The notes: generated by a model not told the origin, from the letters alone. Shown: positions 49,770 through 58,846, counted from the first letter of the stretch. The stretch: DNA of 64,000 bases from JAFGSI01 sp041287425 (GCA_041287425.1 JBEULG010000027.1:62001-126000); one strand, 5' to 3'. Program-made: numbers and translations.

Positions 49770-52328
49770 ATGAAAGTCCCCATTTCCTGGCTCAAAGAGT
49801 TCGTTGACATCGACCTGCCCCTGCCTGAACTGGCCTACAAGATGACCATGGCCGGGCTGGAGGTGGAAGAAATCCGCTACGTGGGCCTGCCCATGCCGGC
49901 CGAGGCGGCCCGCGCCGACACCAAAATCAGCGGCCTGGCCTGGGACCGCGAGAAAATCGTCGTCGCCGCCATCCAGGAGGTCATGCCGCACCCCAACGCC
50001 GACCGCCTGGTGCTGTGCCGGCTGTTCGACGGCCAACAGGAACACATCGTCCTGACCGGCGCGCCGAATCTGTTCGAGTACAAGGGCAAAGGTCCGCTGC
50101 CCAAGCCGCTCAAGGTGGCCTACGCCAAAGAGGGCGCCCAAATCTACGACGGCCATCAGCCCGGTCAGGTGCTGGTCACGTTGAAGCGGGCCAAAATCCG
50201 CGGCGTGGATTCGTACTCGATGGCCTGCTCGGAGAAAGAACTGGGCATCAGCGACGATCACGAGGGCATCATCCTCTTCGACGACGACGCCCCGGTCGGC
50301 GCGCCGTTGGCCGATTACATCGGCGACGCCGTCCTGGAGGTCTCGCTCCTGCCCAACATGGCCCGCTGCGCCAGCATCCTGGGAATCGCCCGCGAGGTGG
50401 CCGCCATCCTCGACCATCCCCTGCGGACGCCGCGCTTCGAGGCCGTGCGGGAAGGCCCGCCCTTCGAGGCCGAAATCGAGATTACCAACCCTGAACTGAA
50501 CCCGCGCTTCGTCCTCGGTCTGATTCGCAACGTCCACATCGGCCCCAGCCCCTACATCGTGCAACTGCGCCTGAAACTGGCCGGCATGCGGCCCATCAAC
50601 AACGTGGTGGACGCCACCAACTACGTGATGCTGGAAATCGGCGAGCCGCTGCACGCCTTCGACTACGATGTGCTGGCAAAGCGCGCCCAGGGGCGGCCGG
50701 TGAAAATCATCACCCGCACCGCCAGAAAAGGCGAGAGGCTGGTCACCCTCGACGACGTCGAGCGCAGCCTGGACGAGAACACCGTCCTGGTGTGCGATAC
50801 GGCCGGGGCGTTGTCTATCGCCGGAGTGATGGGCGGGCGCGAGTCCGAGGTCAGCGCCGCGACCCGCAACATCCTGCTGGAGGGCGCGGCCTGGAACTTC
50901 ATCAACATCCGCAAGACGGCTCGCGCCCAAAATCTGCCCTCCGAGGCCTCCTACCGCTTCTCGCGCGGCGTCCATCCGGCGATGGCCGAACGCGGCCTGC
51001 TGGCCGGCCTGGAACGCATGCGCCAATGGGCAGGCGGGACGGTGGCCGCCAACCTGGTGGACGCCTACCCTCTGCCGCCCAAAGACCCGGTCATCGAACT
51101 GAGCGCCGCGGAGGTCGAACGCTGGCTGGGCATTTCCATCCCGCCCGCCGAGATTCGCCGCTGCCTGGAACGGCTCGAATTCGACTGCCAGCCGCTCGGC
51201 GAGGACCGCCTGCGGGTGACCACCCCCGACCACCGCCTGGACATCGGCGAGGGCATCACCGGCGTGGCCGACCTGGTCGAGGAGGTCGCCCGCATCTACG
51301 GCTACGACCGCATCCCCGAGACGCGCATGGCCGACCGCCTGCCGCCCCAACTGGGCAACCCGACCCTCGAGAAGGAGGAGCGCATCCGCGACCTGCTTGT
51401 GGTGCAGGGTTTGCAGGAAATCATCAGTTACCGCCTGACCACGCCCGAACGGGAAGCCCGCCGCCTGCGCCCCGATTCGCCGCCCGACGAGGCGCCCTAC
51501 CTGCGGCTGGTCAACCCCATCTCGACCGACAAAACCGTCCTGCGTCATAGTGTGCTGGCCAGCGTGCTGGAGGTGGCCGAGCGCAACGCCCGCGTTCGCG
51601 AGCGCCTGGCCCTGTTCGAAATCGGCCCGATTTTCCTGGCCGGCGATGACCCCAGCGGCCTGCCCGATGAACGCCAGCGCCTGGCCATCGTCCTCGCCGG
51701 GCCGCGCGCCCTGCCCACCTGGCAGCCCGCCGACTCCGCCCCGCTGGACTTTTACGATTTGAAAGGCATCCTCTCGGCCCTGGGCGACGGCCTGCACCTG
51801 CCGCAGGTCACCTGCGAACCGGCCGAACATCCGACCTTCCACCCCGGCAAATGCGCCCGCCTGACGAGCGGCGGCGAGACGCTGGGCATCTTCGGCGAAC
51901 TGCACCCCCTGGTGCGCGACCGCTACGATTGGCCGGCCGCCTACGCCCGCTTCCCCATCCTGGCCGCCGACCTCGATCTCGACCTGATTCTGGCGCGCAT
52001 CCCCGCCCTCTACCCGGTCGCCCCCGTGCCGGAATACCCGCCCGTGCTGGAGGACCTGGCCGTCATCGTGGACGAGGCCCTGCCGGCCGGGCGCGTCGCC
52101 GAATTGATTCGCCAGACCGGCGGCAAGGTCGTCGCCGAGGTGCGCCTGTTCGACGTCTACCGCGGCGAGCAGATCGGCGCCGGCAAGAAAAGCCTGGCCT
52201 ATCGCATCACCTACCAGGCCCCCGATAAAACCCTGAGCGACCGCGATGTGGCCGGCATCCGCACCCGCATCGTCCGGCGGCTGGAGCAGGAACTGGGCGC
52301 AGTGCTGCGCGCCGTTTCGGCGTCATAA
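49770..52328 (+). CDS. pheT: Phenylalanyl-tRNA synthetase beta subunit
   Basis: An 852-residue subunit. The domains in order are an N-terminal stretch, the EMAP/tRNA-binding OB fold (VVAAIQEVMPHPNADRLVLCRL, near 68), B3/4 (MRPINNVVDATNYVMLEIGEPLHAFD and later editing residues), B5 (ELSAAEVERWLGI) and a C-terminal FDX-ACB anticodon domain (PEYPPVLEDLAVIVDEALPAG). It is slightly longer than usual (about 800), with extra residues around the OB fold. It forms the alpha2-beta2 enzyme with PheS and edits Tyr-tRNA-Phe. Confidence 0.96.
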   Translation: MKVPISWLKEFVDIDLPLPELAYKMTMAGLEVEEIRYVGLPMPAEAARADTKISGLAWDREKIVVAAIQEVMPHPNADRLVLCRLFDGQQEHIVLTGAPNLFEYKGKGPLPKPLKVAYAKEGAQIYDGHQPGQVLVTLKRAKIRGVDSYSMACSEKELGISDDHEGIILFDDDAPVGAPLADYIGDAVLEVSLLPNMARCASILGIAREVAAILDHPLRTPRFEAVREGPPFEAEIEITNPELNPRFVLGLIRNVHIGPSPYIVQLRLKLAGMRPINNVVDATNYVMLEIGEPLHAFDYDVLAKRAQGRPVKIITRTARKGERLVTLDDVERSLDENTVLVCDTAGALSIAGVMGGRESEVSAATRNILLEGAAWNFINIRKTARAQNLPSEASYRFSRGVHPAMAERGLLAGLERMRQWAGGTVAANLVDAYPLPPKDPVIELSAAEVERWLGISIPPAEIRRCLERLEFDCQPLGEDRLRVTTPDHRLDIGEGITGVADLVEEVARIYGYDRIPETRMADRLPPQLGNPTLEKEERIRDLLVVQGLQEIISYRLTTPEREARRLRPDSPPDEAPYLRLVNPISTDKTVLRHSVLASVLEVAERNARVRERLALFEIGPIFLAGDDPSGLPDERQRLAIVLAGPRALPTWQPADSAPLDFYDLKGILSALGDGLHLPQVTCEPAEHPTFHPGKCARLTSGGETLGIFGELHPLVRDRYDWPAAYARFPILAADLDLDLILARIPALYPVAPVPEYPPVLEDLAVIVDEALPAGRVAELIRQTGGKVVAEVRLFDVYRGEQIGAGKKSLAYRITYQAPDKTLSDRDVAGIRTRIVRRLEQELGAVLRAVSAS

Positions 52329-52397
52329 CGCCCAGCAAACCAGCGTCTCAGAGAGGACACCAGCCCCGAAATTCAGACGCCCCAGCCACCGCTTTCG

Positions 52398-52406
52398 TGC
52401 TATCAT
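52398..52406 (+). promoter_or_regulatory. Extended -10 promoter of the Lys-rich small gene
   Basis: TGCTATCAT 77 nt before the ATG at 52483. The leader RNA begins with GCCGCCTC-ATG-GAGGACGGC, which can fold into a hairpin. Confidence 0.55.
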
Positions 52407-52482
52407 TAAGAAGCCGCCTCATGGAGGACGGCGCTGCTCACCATACAGTGCCTTTTCAACCACCCAGAATGAGGAGGAACCT

Positions 52483-52593
52483 ATGCCAGATAAAGGAAGT
52501 CGCGACAAGGCTCGCCGGGAACCCAAAAAGAAACCCAAACTGGATCCCAAAGAGAAGAGAAAGTTGAAGAAAGAGAAGAAAAAAGAGAAGTGA
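52483..52593 (+). CDS. Very small Lys/Glu/Arg-rich protein
   Basis: A 36-residue protein from an ATG with an excellent Shine-Dalgarno (GAGGAGGAACCT before it), its own extended -10 and a hairpin terminator after it. The sequence alternates basic and acidic residues (KKPKLDPKEKRKLKKEKKKE) with few hydrophobics, so it is disordered or a single charged helix and net basic. Such peptides could bind nucleic acid or ribosomes. It was not identified with any known family. The surrounding signals are the main reason for calling it real. Confidence 0.65.
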   Translation: MPDKGSRDKARREPKKKPKLDPKEKRKLKKEKKKEK

Positions 52594-52602
52594 GATTGCC
52601 TC

Positions 52603-52627
52603 CCCCCGGCCGCTGCCAGGCCGGGGG
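52603..52627. terminator. GC-rich hairpin after the Lys-rich gene
   Basis: 9-bp stem CCCCCGGCC / GGCCGGGGG with a 7-nt loop. No T-run follows, so strength is uncertain. It lies between the small gene and the DMT transporter promoter. Confidence 0.6.
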
Positions 52628-52671
52628 AGACCGTTATCCGGCCCATTTCAGCGTTCCTCCGCCCGAACCGG

Positions 52672-52677
52672 TATAAT
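52672..52677 (+). promoter_or_regulatory. -10 box (TATAAT) for a leaderless DMT transporter mRNA
   Basis: TATAAT ends 6 nt before the ATG at 52684, with no Shine-Dalgarno sequence; the transcript probably starts at the ATG. Confidence 0.6.
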
Positions 52678-52683
52678 CGAGCC

Positions 52684-53661
52684 ATGTCCAAGCCTCGCCC
52701 CATCGCTCCCCCGCTCAATCACGGCTACGCCATCGCCCTGGCCAGCGCCGCCATCCTCTCGCTGACCGGCATCTTCATCCGCCACCTGACCGAGACCTAC
52801 CGCCTGCCCGCTCTGGTTCTGGCCGTCTGGCGCGATGCCTTCGTCGTCCTGACGCTCTTGCCCATCCTGGGCCTCGTCCGCCCCGCCCTGATGCGGATCG
52901 AGCGCCGGCACCTGCCCTTCCTCATCGGCTACGGCTTTGTGCTGGCCGTCTTCAACGCCCTGTGGACTCTCTCGGTCGCGCTCAACGGCGCGGCAGTCGC
53001 CACCGTGCTGGTCTATTGCTCGGCGGCCTTCACCGCCCTGCTCGCCCGCTGGCTGTTGAACGAGCCTCTCACCCTGCCCAAACTGGCAGCCGTCGTCCTC
53101 ATCCTGGCCGGCTGCGTCATGGTCTCCGACGCCCTCAACGCCGCCGCCTGGACTCTGAACCCGGTCGGCCTGCTCAGCGGCATCCTCTCAGGCCTCGGCT
53201 ACGCCGCCTACAGCCTGATGGGGCGCACCGCTTCGGAGCGCGGCCTGAACCCCTGGACCAGCCTCCTCTACACGTTCGGCGGCGCGGCGCTCTTTCTGAT
53301 TCTCTTCAACTTCTTCCCCGGCCCTCTCATCCCCGGCACCATCGACCGCCCGGCCGACTTCTTCTGGCTGGGGAAGGCGTGGAGCGGCTGGGGAATATTG
53401 TTGCTGCTGGCCGCCGGCCCCACCCTGGCGGGTTTCGGCCTCTACAACGTCAGCCTGCGTCTGCTGCCGGCCAGCATCGCCAACCTGATTGTCTCCAGCG
53501 AGCCGGTCTTCACCGCCCTGATTGCCTACGCCTGGCTGGAGGAACGCCTGACCTGGCTGCAAATTGGAGGCAGTCTGCTCATCCTGAGCGGCGTGCTCCT
53601 GCTCCGCTTCTACGAGGCCCGCCCCGGCCGCGCCGCCCCCTCGCCTGTTTCGCAGCCATGA
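52684..53661 (+). CDS. EamA-family (DMT superfamily) transporter
   Basis: A 325-residue membrane protein with ten hydrophobic segments in two EamA repeats (about 15-145 and 165-305). The repeats end in the usual VLVYCSAAFTALLARWLLNEPLT and SSEPVFTALIAYAWLEERLT segments. The family exports amino acids, nucleotide precursors or other metabolites; the substrate cannot be read. The stop overlaps the P1 peptidase start (ATGA), which suggests a peptide or amino-acid-related role (inference). Confidence 0.93.
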   Translation: MSKPRPIAPPLNHGYAIALASAAILSLTGIFIRHLTETYRLPALVLAVWRDAFVVLTLLPILGLVRPALMRIERRHLPFLIGYGFVLAVFNALWTLSVALNGAAVATVLVYCSAAFTALLARWLLNEPLTLPKLAAVVLILAGCVMVSDALNAAAWTLNPVGLLSGILSGLGYAAYSLMGRTASERGLNPWTSLLYTFGGAALFLILFNFFPGPLIPGTIDRPADFFWLGKAWSGWGILLLLAAGPTLAGFGLYNVSLRLLPASIANLIVSSEPVFTALIAYAWLEERLTWLQIGGSLLILSGVLLLRFYEARPGRAAPSPVSQP

Positions 53662-54758
53662 CCTCCTCCCCCTCCGATTCGTCCACCCGCTGCCGCCTGC
53701 GCCACCTGGGCCTCGTCCCCGGCATCCTGCCGACCGGGCCGCGCAACGACCTCAGCGACGTTGCCGGCGTGCGGGTCGGGCATTTGACCCTATGCGCAGG
53801 GGACGACATCCGCACCGGCGCGACGGCCATCCTGCCTCACGGCGGCAATCTGTTCCAGGAAAAAGTCCCCGCCGGCGCGGCGGTTGCCAACGGCTTCGGC
53901 AAAATGGTTGGCTACACGCAAATCATCGAACTGGGCGAAATCGAGACCCCCATCCTGCTGACCAACACCCTGGCGGTCGGCCGCGCCGTCGAAGCCAGCC
54001 TCGACTGGACGCTGGCTCAGCCCGGCAACGCCGCCGTCCGCTCGGTCAATGCCGTCGTCGGCGAGACGAACGACGGCTGGCTCAACAACATCCGCAAACG
54101 AGCCCTGACTACAGACCACATGCGCCAGGCCATCCAGGCCGCCTCCGATGGGCCGGTCGCCGAGGGCGCGGTCGGCGCAGGCACCGGCACCATCTGCTTC
54201 GGCTGGAAGGGCGGCATCGGCTCCAGTTCGCGCCGCCTGCCAGACCGCCTGGGCGGCCACACCGTCGGGGCCTTGGTCCAGACCAATTTCGGCGGCGTCC
54301 TGCACATTTGCGGACAGCCGCTCGGCCAGCGACTCGGCCGCTATTTCCTCCAGGATGAACTGTCCCAGGCCGACGGCTCGATTATGATCGTCCTGGCCAC
54401 CGACGCCCCGCTTTCAGACCGCAACCTGACCCGTCTGGCGCGGCGGGCCTTCGCCGGCCTGGCCCGCACCGGCGCGGCCTTCAGCGACGGTTCCGGCGAC
54501 TACGCCCTGGCCTTCTCCACCGCCGAAGCCGTCCGCCGGACGCCCGAACGCCGCGCTGCCGTTCACGCCTATCCAGAACTGCCCAACGCTCTGCTCTCTC
54601 CGCTCTTCCTGGCCGCCATCGAAGCGACCGAGGAGGCCATTTACAACTCCCTGTGCATGGCCGTTGCCATGCGCGGCTATCGGGGGACAATTGACGCCCT
54701 GCCACTGGAAAGCCTGCGAGAAATGGGACATTTGCCTTCATCTGGGTTTCAGACATGA
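53658..54758 (+). CDS. P1-family (S58, DmpA/BapA-type) peptidase
   Basis: A 366-residue N-terminal nucleophile-type aminopeptidase. It opens with the family pattern LGLVPGILPTGPRNDLSDVAGVRVGH. The self-cleavage site, GGHTVGALVQTNFGG, precedes a conserved Asn/Gly, though the usual nucleophile Ser is not clearly identified and may be the Thr in GGHTVGALV (relatives use Ser after Gly-Asn). The ADGSIMIVLATDAPL segment lies in the C-terminal chain. The translation start at 53658 overlaps the transporter gene; longer upstream reading is antisense-type shadow. Members cleave beta-alanyl or D-amino acid amides. Confidence 0.88.
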   Translation: MTSSPSDSSTRCRLRHLGLVPGILPTGPRNDLSDVAGVRVGHLTLCAGDDIRTGATAILPHGGNLFQEKVPAGAAVANGFGKMVGYTQIIELGEIETPILLTNTLAVGRAVEASLDWTLAQPGNAAVRSVNAVVGETNDGWLNNIRKRALTTDHMRQAIQAASDGPVAEGAVGAGTGTICFGWKGGIGSSSRRLPDRLGGHTVGALVQTNFGGVLHICGQPLGQRLGRYFLQDELSQADGSIMIVLATDAPLSDRNLTRLARRAFAGLARTGAAFSDGSGDYALAFSTAEAVRRTPERRAAVHAYPELPNALLSPLFLAAIEATEEAIYNSLCMAVAMRGYRGTIDALPLESLREMGHLPSSGFQT

Positions 54759-55345
54759 GAACAACGCTTTTTCTCCTGCTGGCCTGCAGCCTGCTGCTGA
54801 CCCAAGCGGCTTGTCACAGGCAAGTTGCCCCTCCTTCTCCGCCCCCCACGCTTGCGCCCACACAATCCGCAACGCCCGTCCCCTCCCCCACGCCAAGCGC
54901 CACCCTGAGTTACACCCAGTGCGCCTGGAATTGGGCCACCCAACCGCTTCCAGAACTCTCTGCCGACCTCGAAGACGCTCTGCAGGGAGTCATCGCTTTT
55001 CCCCTGGAGGCCCGCGCCGAAGCCTTCGGCGAAAATTGCCTCGACGGCCGGACCAACGCGGTCGCCTATTTCGCGGCCAGGGAGACCGACTTCTACATCA
55101 CCGTCCATGTCGAAGACCTCACCGACCGGGAAAGGCTGGGGGAACTGGCCGAGTCGATCCTGCTCGTCCTGCTGAACGGCTTCCCCGTCCAGGCGACGCC
55201 GGGACCGCAGCCCGGCATCATCGCCCTCACGTTTGCAGCACAAGCGGGGGAATTGCGCTTGCGCTTCCCCTGGCCGGAAGCCGAAGCGGCGCTGGGAGAG
55301 GCATTGCACGGCGCGGCGCTGTTGGACGCCCTGGAAAACCGCTAG
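54755..55345 (+). CDS. Small lipoprotein of unknown function
   Basis: A 196-residue lipoprotein overlapping the P1 peptidase gene by 4 bp. The signal ends LLLTQAAC (Cys20), followed by a Pro/Ser/Thr-rich linker of about 30 residues. The folded part has two Cys (CAWNW and ENCLDG) that could form a disulfide and alternates strands and helices. Not recognised. Translational coupling suggests it works with the transporter and peptidase. Confidence 0.8.
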   Translation: MRTTLFLLLACSLLLTQAACHRQVAPPSPPPTLAPTQSATPVPSPTPSATLSYTQCAWNWATQPLPELSADLEDALQGVIAFPLEARAEAFGENCLDGRTNAVAYFAARETDFYITVHVEDLTDRERLGELAESILLVLLNGFPVQATPGPQPGIIALTFAAQAGELRLRFPWPEAEAALGEALHGAALLDALENR

Positions 55346-55354
55346 GTCCTTGAC

Positions 55355-56122
55355 CTACCCGCACATCTCCAGCACCTCCGGCAGGAGCGCCGCGTTGCAG
55401 GCCATCGCCTCCCCATGCAGGTGCCCCGCCTCGCCGCGCCAACTGCCGAAATAGCCGCCCGCCTCGCGGAAAATGGGCGGGAACGGGCCGCAATCCCAGA
55501 CGTGCATCACCGGGTCGAGCATCACCTCGGCGCGGCCGGTAGCCACCAGCAGGTAGCCGTAGGCGTCGCTCCAGCCGCGCAGGGCAAAGGCGCGGGCATT
55601 GAAACGCTCAAAAGCCGCCTGGCGTCCGTATTTCGCCATGTTGCGGACATTCGTGAAGCAAACGTAAGCCTCTTCCAGCCGGGCCACGTCCGAGACGCGC
55701 GCCCGCCGCCCGTTCCACCAGCAGCCGAGGCCATCGGCGGCGCAGAGCATCTCGTCCAGGGCGGGGAAATAGGCCGCCCCGGCGCGGACGAGGCCCTCCA
55801 CCTCCAGCCCAATCAAGACCGCGTAGAGCGGCACGCCGCGCACGAAGGACTTGGTGCCGTCAATCGGGTCAATGAGCCAGCGGAAAGGATTCCCCTCCCC
55901 GGCGCGTTCGCCGAACTCCTCGCCCACGATGGCGTGGCCGGGAAACTGCCGCTCGATTTCGGCGCGGATGAATTCCTCGGCGGCGCGGTCGGCGGCGGTG
56001 ACGGGGGTGTCATCGGGCTTGAAATCCGGCCGCAGGCCGGTCTGGTAATAGCCAAGCGTGATTCGCCCGGCGCGGTAGGCGGTTTGGGTGAGGAAGTCGA
56101 GGTAGGGCTGCCAATCGGTCAT
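55355..56122 (-). CDS. Inositol monophosphatase family protein (histidinol-phosphatase-like)
   Basis: A 255-residue Mg2+-dependent phosphatase. The metal ligands are in GEEFGERAG (Glu), LIDPIDGTKSFVRG (Asp-x-Ile-Asp-Gly-Thr) and VWDCGPFPPIFREAGG (Trp-Asp). The WDCGPFPPI form is nearer HisN-type histidinol phosphatases than IMPases, but there is no his gene nearby. It ends 9 bp from the convergent lipoprotein gene. The GGTCGGACT palindrome lies upstream. Confidence 0.9.
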   Translation of the reverse strand: MTDWQPYLDFLTQTAYRAGRITLGYYQTGLRPDFKPDDTPVTAADRAAEEFIRAEIERQFPGHAIVGEEFGERAGEGNPFRWLIDPIDGTKSFVRGVPLYAVLIGLEVEGLVRAGAAYFPALDEMLCAADGLGCWWNGRRARVSDVARLEEAYVCFTNVRNMAKYGRQAAFERFNARAFALRGWSDAYGYLLVATGRAEVMLDPVMHVWDCGPFPPIFREAGGYFGSWRGEAGHLHGEAMACNAALLPEVLEMCG

Positions 56123-56143
56123 ACAATTTGCTCCTGGAAACGC

Positions 56144-56166
56144 AGGTCGGACTGACAGTCCGACCT
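56144..56166. repeat. Palindromic GGTCGGAC repeat, copy 3, overlapping a stop codon
   Basis: Arms AGGTCGGACT / AGTCCGACCT around GAC. The TAG stop of the CCA-type gene (minus strand) lies inside the right flank, so the final codons are repeat-derived. It may also serve as terminator for that gene. Confidence 0.7.
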
Positions 56167-58783
56167 ACGTAAGCAGTCTCTCCAACAACGCCTGCTCGCC
56201 GGCTTCGTCTGTCACCTCCCCATCCAGCCAGGCATCGCGCAGACGGCGCAGAATCTTGCGGAATTGGGGGCCGGGCGGCAGGCCGCGCGCTTTCAGCGTG
56301 TGGCCGGTCGTCTGCGGGCGGATTCGCCGCCAGCGGGCCAGGTAGCCTTCGAGCGGGGGGCGCGCCTCGGCCTCCGCCGAGAGCCAGACAGCAAAGACCG
56401 CCAGCGGCGGGACCTCCTCCAGGCGGGCAACGACCGCGCTCGGTTTGGCCTCCCGCAGAGCGGGCAAGTCGGCGCGCAGGTCGCGGGCCGCCAGCAGGGC
56501 AGCGCGCAGAGTCACCGGCAGGCGCAGGCGGGTGCAGACGGCGTGAATCTGCGCCGGGGGCAGGTCAGAAAGCCAAAGGAGGTAGCCCATCGCCCGGCGG
56601 CGGGGAACCTGCCGCAGGTCCGGCAGCGACCCCCATTCGGCCGGCGGCGATTGGTCGAGGCCGGAGGCCAGCCGCGCCCGCAGGGTTTCGTCCCAGGGCA
56701 GGGCCGGGTGGATGGCTTTGAGCAGGCCGAGTTCGTCCAGGCGGGCCAGCATCGAGACGGCCGCCGGTTCGTCGAGGATGAGGTCGAGTTCGTGGCCGAC
56801 GCGTTCCGGCGAGAGTTTCTCCAGCAGCGGGCGGGCCTCGTCCATCAGTTGCAGGGTGCGGGTTTCGATGCGGAAGCCGAAACGCTGCTCGAAGCGGACG
56901 GCGCGCAGCATGCGGGTCGGGTCGTCCACGAAGGAGAGCGAGTGCAGCACGCGCACCAGGCCGGCGCGCAGGTCGGCCAGGCCGCCCCAGTAATCGAGCA
57001 GTTCGCCGTAGTGACGGCCATCCAGGCGCAGGGCGAGGGTGTTGATGGTGAAATCGCGGCGGTGCAGGTCGAGTTTGATGGAGCCGCGCTCGACGGTCGG
57101 CAGGGCGGTCGGGCGTTCGTAGAATTCGGTGCGGGCGGAAATGAAGTCGAGGAAGGGGGGCAGATTGGCCCGGCCGGAGAGGCCCAGGCGGGAGGCGTGG
57201 AAGCCATCGTGCAGGAACCATTTGGCCGTGCCGAAGCGGCTGTGACCGGTGACCCGCCCGCCGTAGCGATGGGCGAGGGCCTTCGCCAGGGCGATGGCGT
57301 CACCCTCCACCACCAGGTCGAAGTCCAGGCCGGGGCGGTCGAGCAGCAGGTCGCGCACGAAGCCGCCGACGATGTAGAGGGCGGCGTTCTGCTCGGCAGC
57401 CGCGGCAATGACGGCTCGCAGCAGGGTCAGCCGCTCCGGGGGCAGGGCCTGCTCCAGTTGGGCGGCCAGGCTGCGGGTCCGGGCGGCGGGCGGACGGGGG
57501 GCAAGCGTTTTGAGCAGGTCGGTGCGGGTGACGATGCCGACCACGCGGCCGGTCTCGTCCACCACCGGCACCTGCCCCCAGCCGGAATCGGTCATCACCG
57601 CCTGCAGGTGCTGGATGGAATCGGTCGGGCGGACGGTCACCTCGCCGGCCTCCATCAGGCTGGCGGCAGTCAGGTTGAGTTTGTGCGCCAGGGCGCGGTC
57701 CACGGCGCGGCGGGTGAGCAGGCCGACGACGCGTCCCTCCTGCACCACCGGGAAGCCCTCGTAGCCGTATTTCTGCATCAGGCGGGCGGCCTCGTGGACG
57801 GGCGTGGCCGGGTCGAGCAGGCGCGGCCGGCCGGACATAATCTGCGCAACGGTGACCGAGGGGCGGATGTAGCGCGGCAAAATCTGGAGCAGTTCGGCCT
57901 CCAGGGCGGCGAGCGTTTCGGGACCGGGGGGCTGCCCGGCGGCCCGGACGAGGGCGGCGGCGGCCCGGTCGTGTCCGCCCCCGCCGAAGTGAGCGGCAAT
58001 CGCCGAAACGTCAATGCCATCCACAGCCGAGCGCGCCACCAGGCGCGTCCCTTCGAGGGTGGTCACCAGCACGAAGAGGGCGTCGGGGTCGAGCAGGTCG
58101 CGCAGTTTGTGCGTCAGGCTGGAGATTTCCTCGACCACGCCGGAGGCGTCGGCGGTGGCAACGACGACGCGGTAGCCGTGAATGTGGTGCGTGTGAGCGT
58201 TGGCCAGCAGGCGGTCATAGACGGCCCGCTGTTCGAGCGAGAGCGGCGGGTTGAGGAAGCGGGTGACGATGCGCAGGTCGGCGCCAGCCTCCAGCAGCCA
58301 GGCGGCGGCGCGGGCATCGCGGGCAGTGGTGCGGACGTAGGTCAGCGAGCCGGTGTCCTCGTACACGCCCAGCAGGAGCAGGGTGGCCTGCAGGGCGGTC
58401 AGGTCGCAGCCGTTTTCACCGAGTTGCTCGACCAGCAGGGTGGTCGCCGCGCCGATTTCCTCGGCGCGCACTTCCCAGTCGGCGGGCAGGCCGGGGCGCA
58501 GGGGATGATGGTCGAGGACGCGGACGCGCGTCGCCGCGCCCATGCCTTTGAGCGTGACCAGCGACTGGGTGTCCACCAGCGTCACGGCTTCGACCGCGCC
58601 GGCGGGCAGGTCGCGGGCATCTACGAAGGGCAGGTCGGCCCCGTAGAGGGTCAGGAACGAGCGCACGTTGCGGTTGACGCGGCGCGGCAGGATGGGCAGC
58701 GCGCCCTCTTCGAGGAGCGCCGCCCCCAGCAGCGAGGCAATCGCGTCGAAATCGGCCTGTTCGTGGGTCAGGATGACGTGCAT
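56165..58783 (-). CDS. DHH-CBS-CBS-tRNA nucleotidyltransferase fusion protein
   Basis: An 872-residue protein from the ATG at 58783. N-terminal DHH/DHHA1 phosphoesterase: ILTHEQADFDAIASLLGA, LVDTQS, VLDHHPL, and HFGGGGHDRAAAALV. Two CBS domains follow (about 305-430, starting near VAQIMSGRPRLLDPATPVHEAA). The last 400 residues are a class II poly(A) polymerase/CCA-adding head, LYIVGGFVRDLLLDRPGLDFDLVVEGD with DxD, plus tRNA-binding helices. The same architecture is known in several thermophilic and deep-branching bacteria, where it repairs tRNA 3' ends. A -10 box 6 nt before the ATG supports the chosen start. Confidence 0.92.
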   Translation of the reverse strand: MHVILTHEQADFDAIASLLGAALLEEGALPILPRRVNRNVRSFLTLYGADLPFVDARDLPAGAVEAVTLVDTQSLVTLKGMGAATRVRVLDHHPLRPGLPADWEVRAEEIGAATTLLVEQLGENGCDLTALQATLLLLGVYEDTGSLTYVRTTARDARAAAWLLEAGADLRIVTRFLNPPLSLEQRAVYDRLLANAHTHHIHGYRVVVATADASGVVEEISSLTHKLRDLLDPDALFVLVTTLEGTRLVARSAVDGIDVSAIAAHFGGGGHDRAAAALVRAAGQPPGPETLAALEAELLQILPRYIRPSVTVAQIMSGRPRLLDPATPVHEAARLMQKYGYEGFPVVQEGRVVGLLTRRAVDRALAHKLNLTAASLMEAGEVTVRPTDSIQHLQAVMTDSGWGQVPVVDETGRVVGIVTRTDLLKTLAPRPPAARTRSLAAQLEQALPPERLTLLRAVIAAAAEQNAALYIVGGFVRDLLLDRPGLDFDLVVEGDAIALAKALAHRYGGRVTGHSRFGTAKWFLHDGFHASRLGLSGRANLPPFLDFISARTEFYERPTALPTVERGSIKLDLHRRDFTINTLALRLDGRHYGELLDYWGGLADLRAGLVRVLHSLSFVDDPTRMLRAVRFEQRFGFRIETRTLQLMDEARPLLEKLSPERVGHELDLILDEPAAVSMLARLDELGLLKAIHPALPWDETLRARLASGLDQSPPAEWGSLPDLRQVPRRRAMGYLLWLSDLPPAQIHAVCTRLRLPVTLRAALLAARDLRADLPALREAKPSAVVARLEEVPPLAVFAVWLSAEAEARPPLEGYLARWRRIRPQTTGHTLKARGLPPGPQFRKILRRLRDAWLDGEVTDEAGEQALLERLLT

Positions 58784-58789
58784 GGGGAA

Positions 58790-58795
58790 ATTGTA
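58790..58795 (-). promoter_or_regulatory. -10 box (TACAAT) for the leaderless DHH-CBS-CCA mRNA
   Basis: On the minus strand TACAAT ends 6 nt before the ATG at 58783; TTGCTG 18 nt further upstream may be the -35. It decides the start against an ATG 36 nt upstream. Confidence 0.6.
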
Positions 58796-58846
58796 CCCCA
58801 GATTCATTTCCATCAGCAAAACGCCGTCTGCGCCGCCATAATCGGG

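Noticed and set aside
46956..51905. A 1649-codon open frame on the minus strand
   Set aside because: It is antisense to the lipoprotein peptidase, pheS and pheT genes. Its residues are low-complexity (Gly/Ala/Gln/Val/Asp-rich), as expected from the complement of GC-rich codons, and it shows no domain.
52962..53657. N-terminal extension of the P1 peptidase
   Set aside because: The extension overlaps the DMT transporter in another frame. The ATG at 53658 gives a normal family N-terminus and an ATGA overlap.
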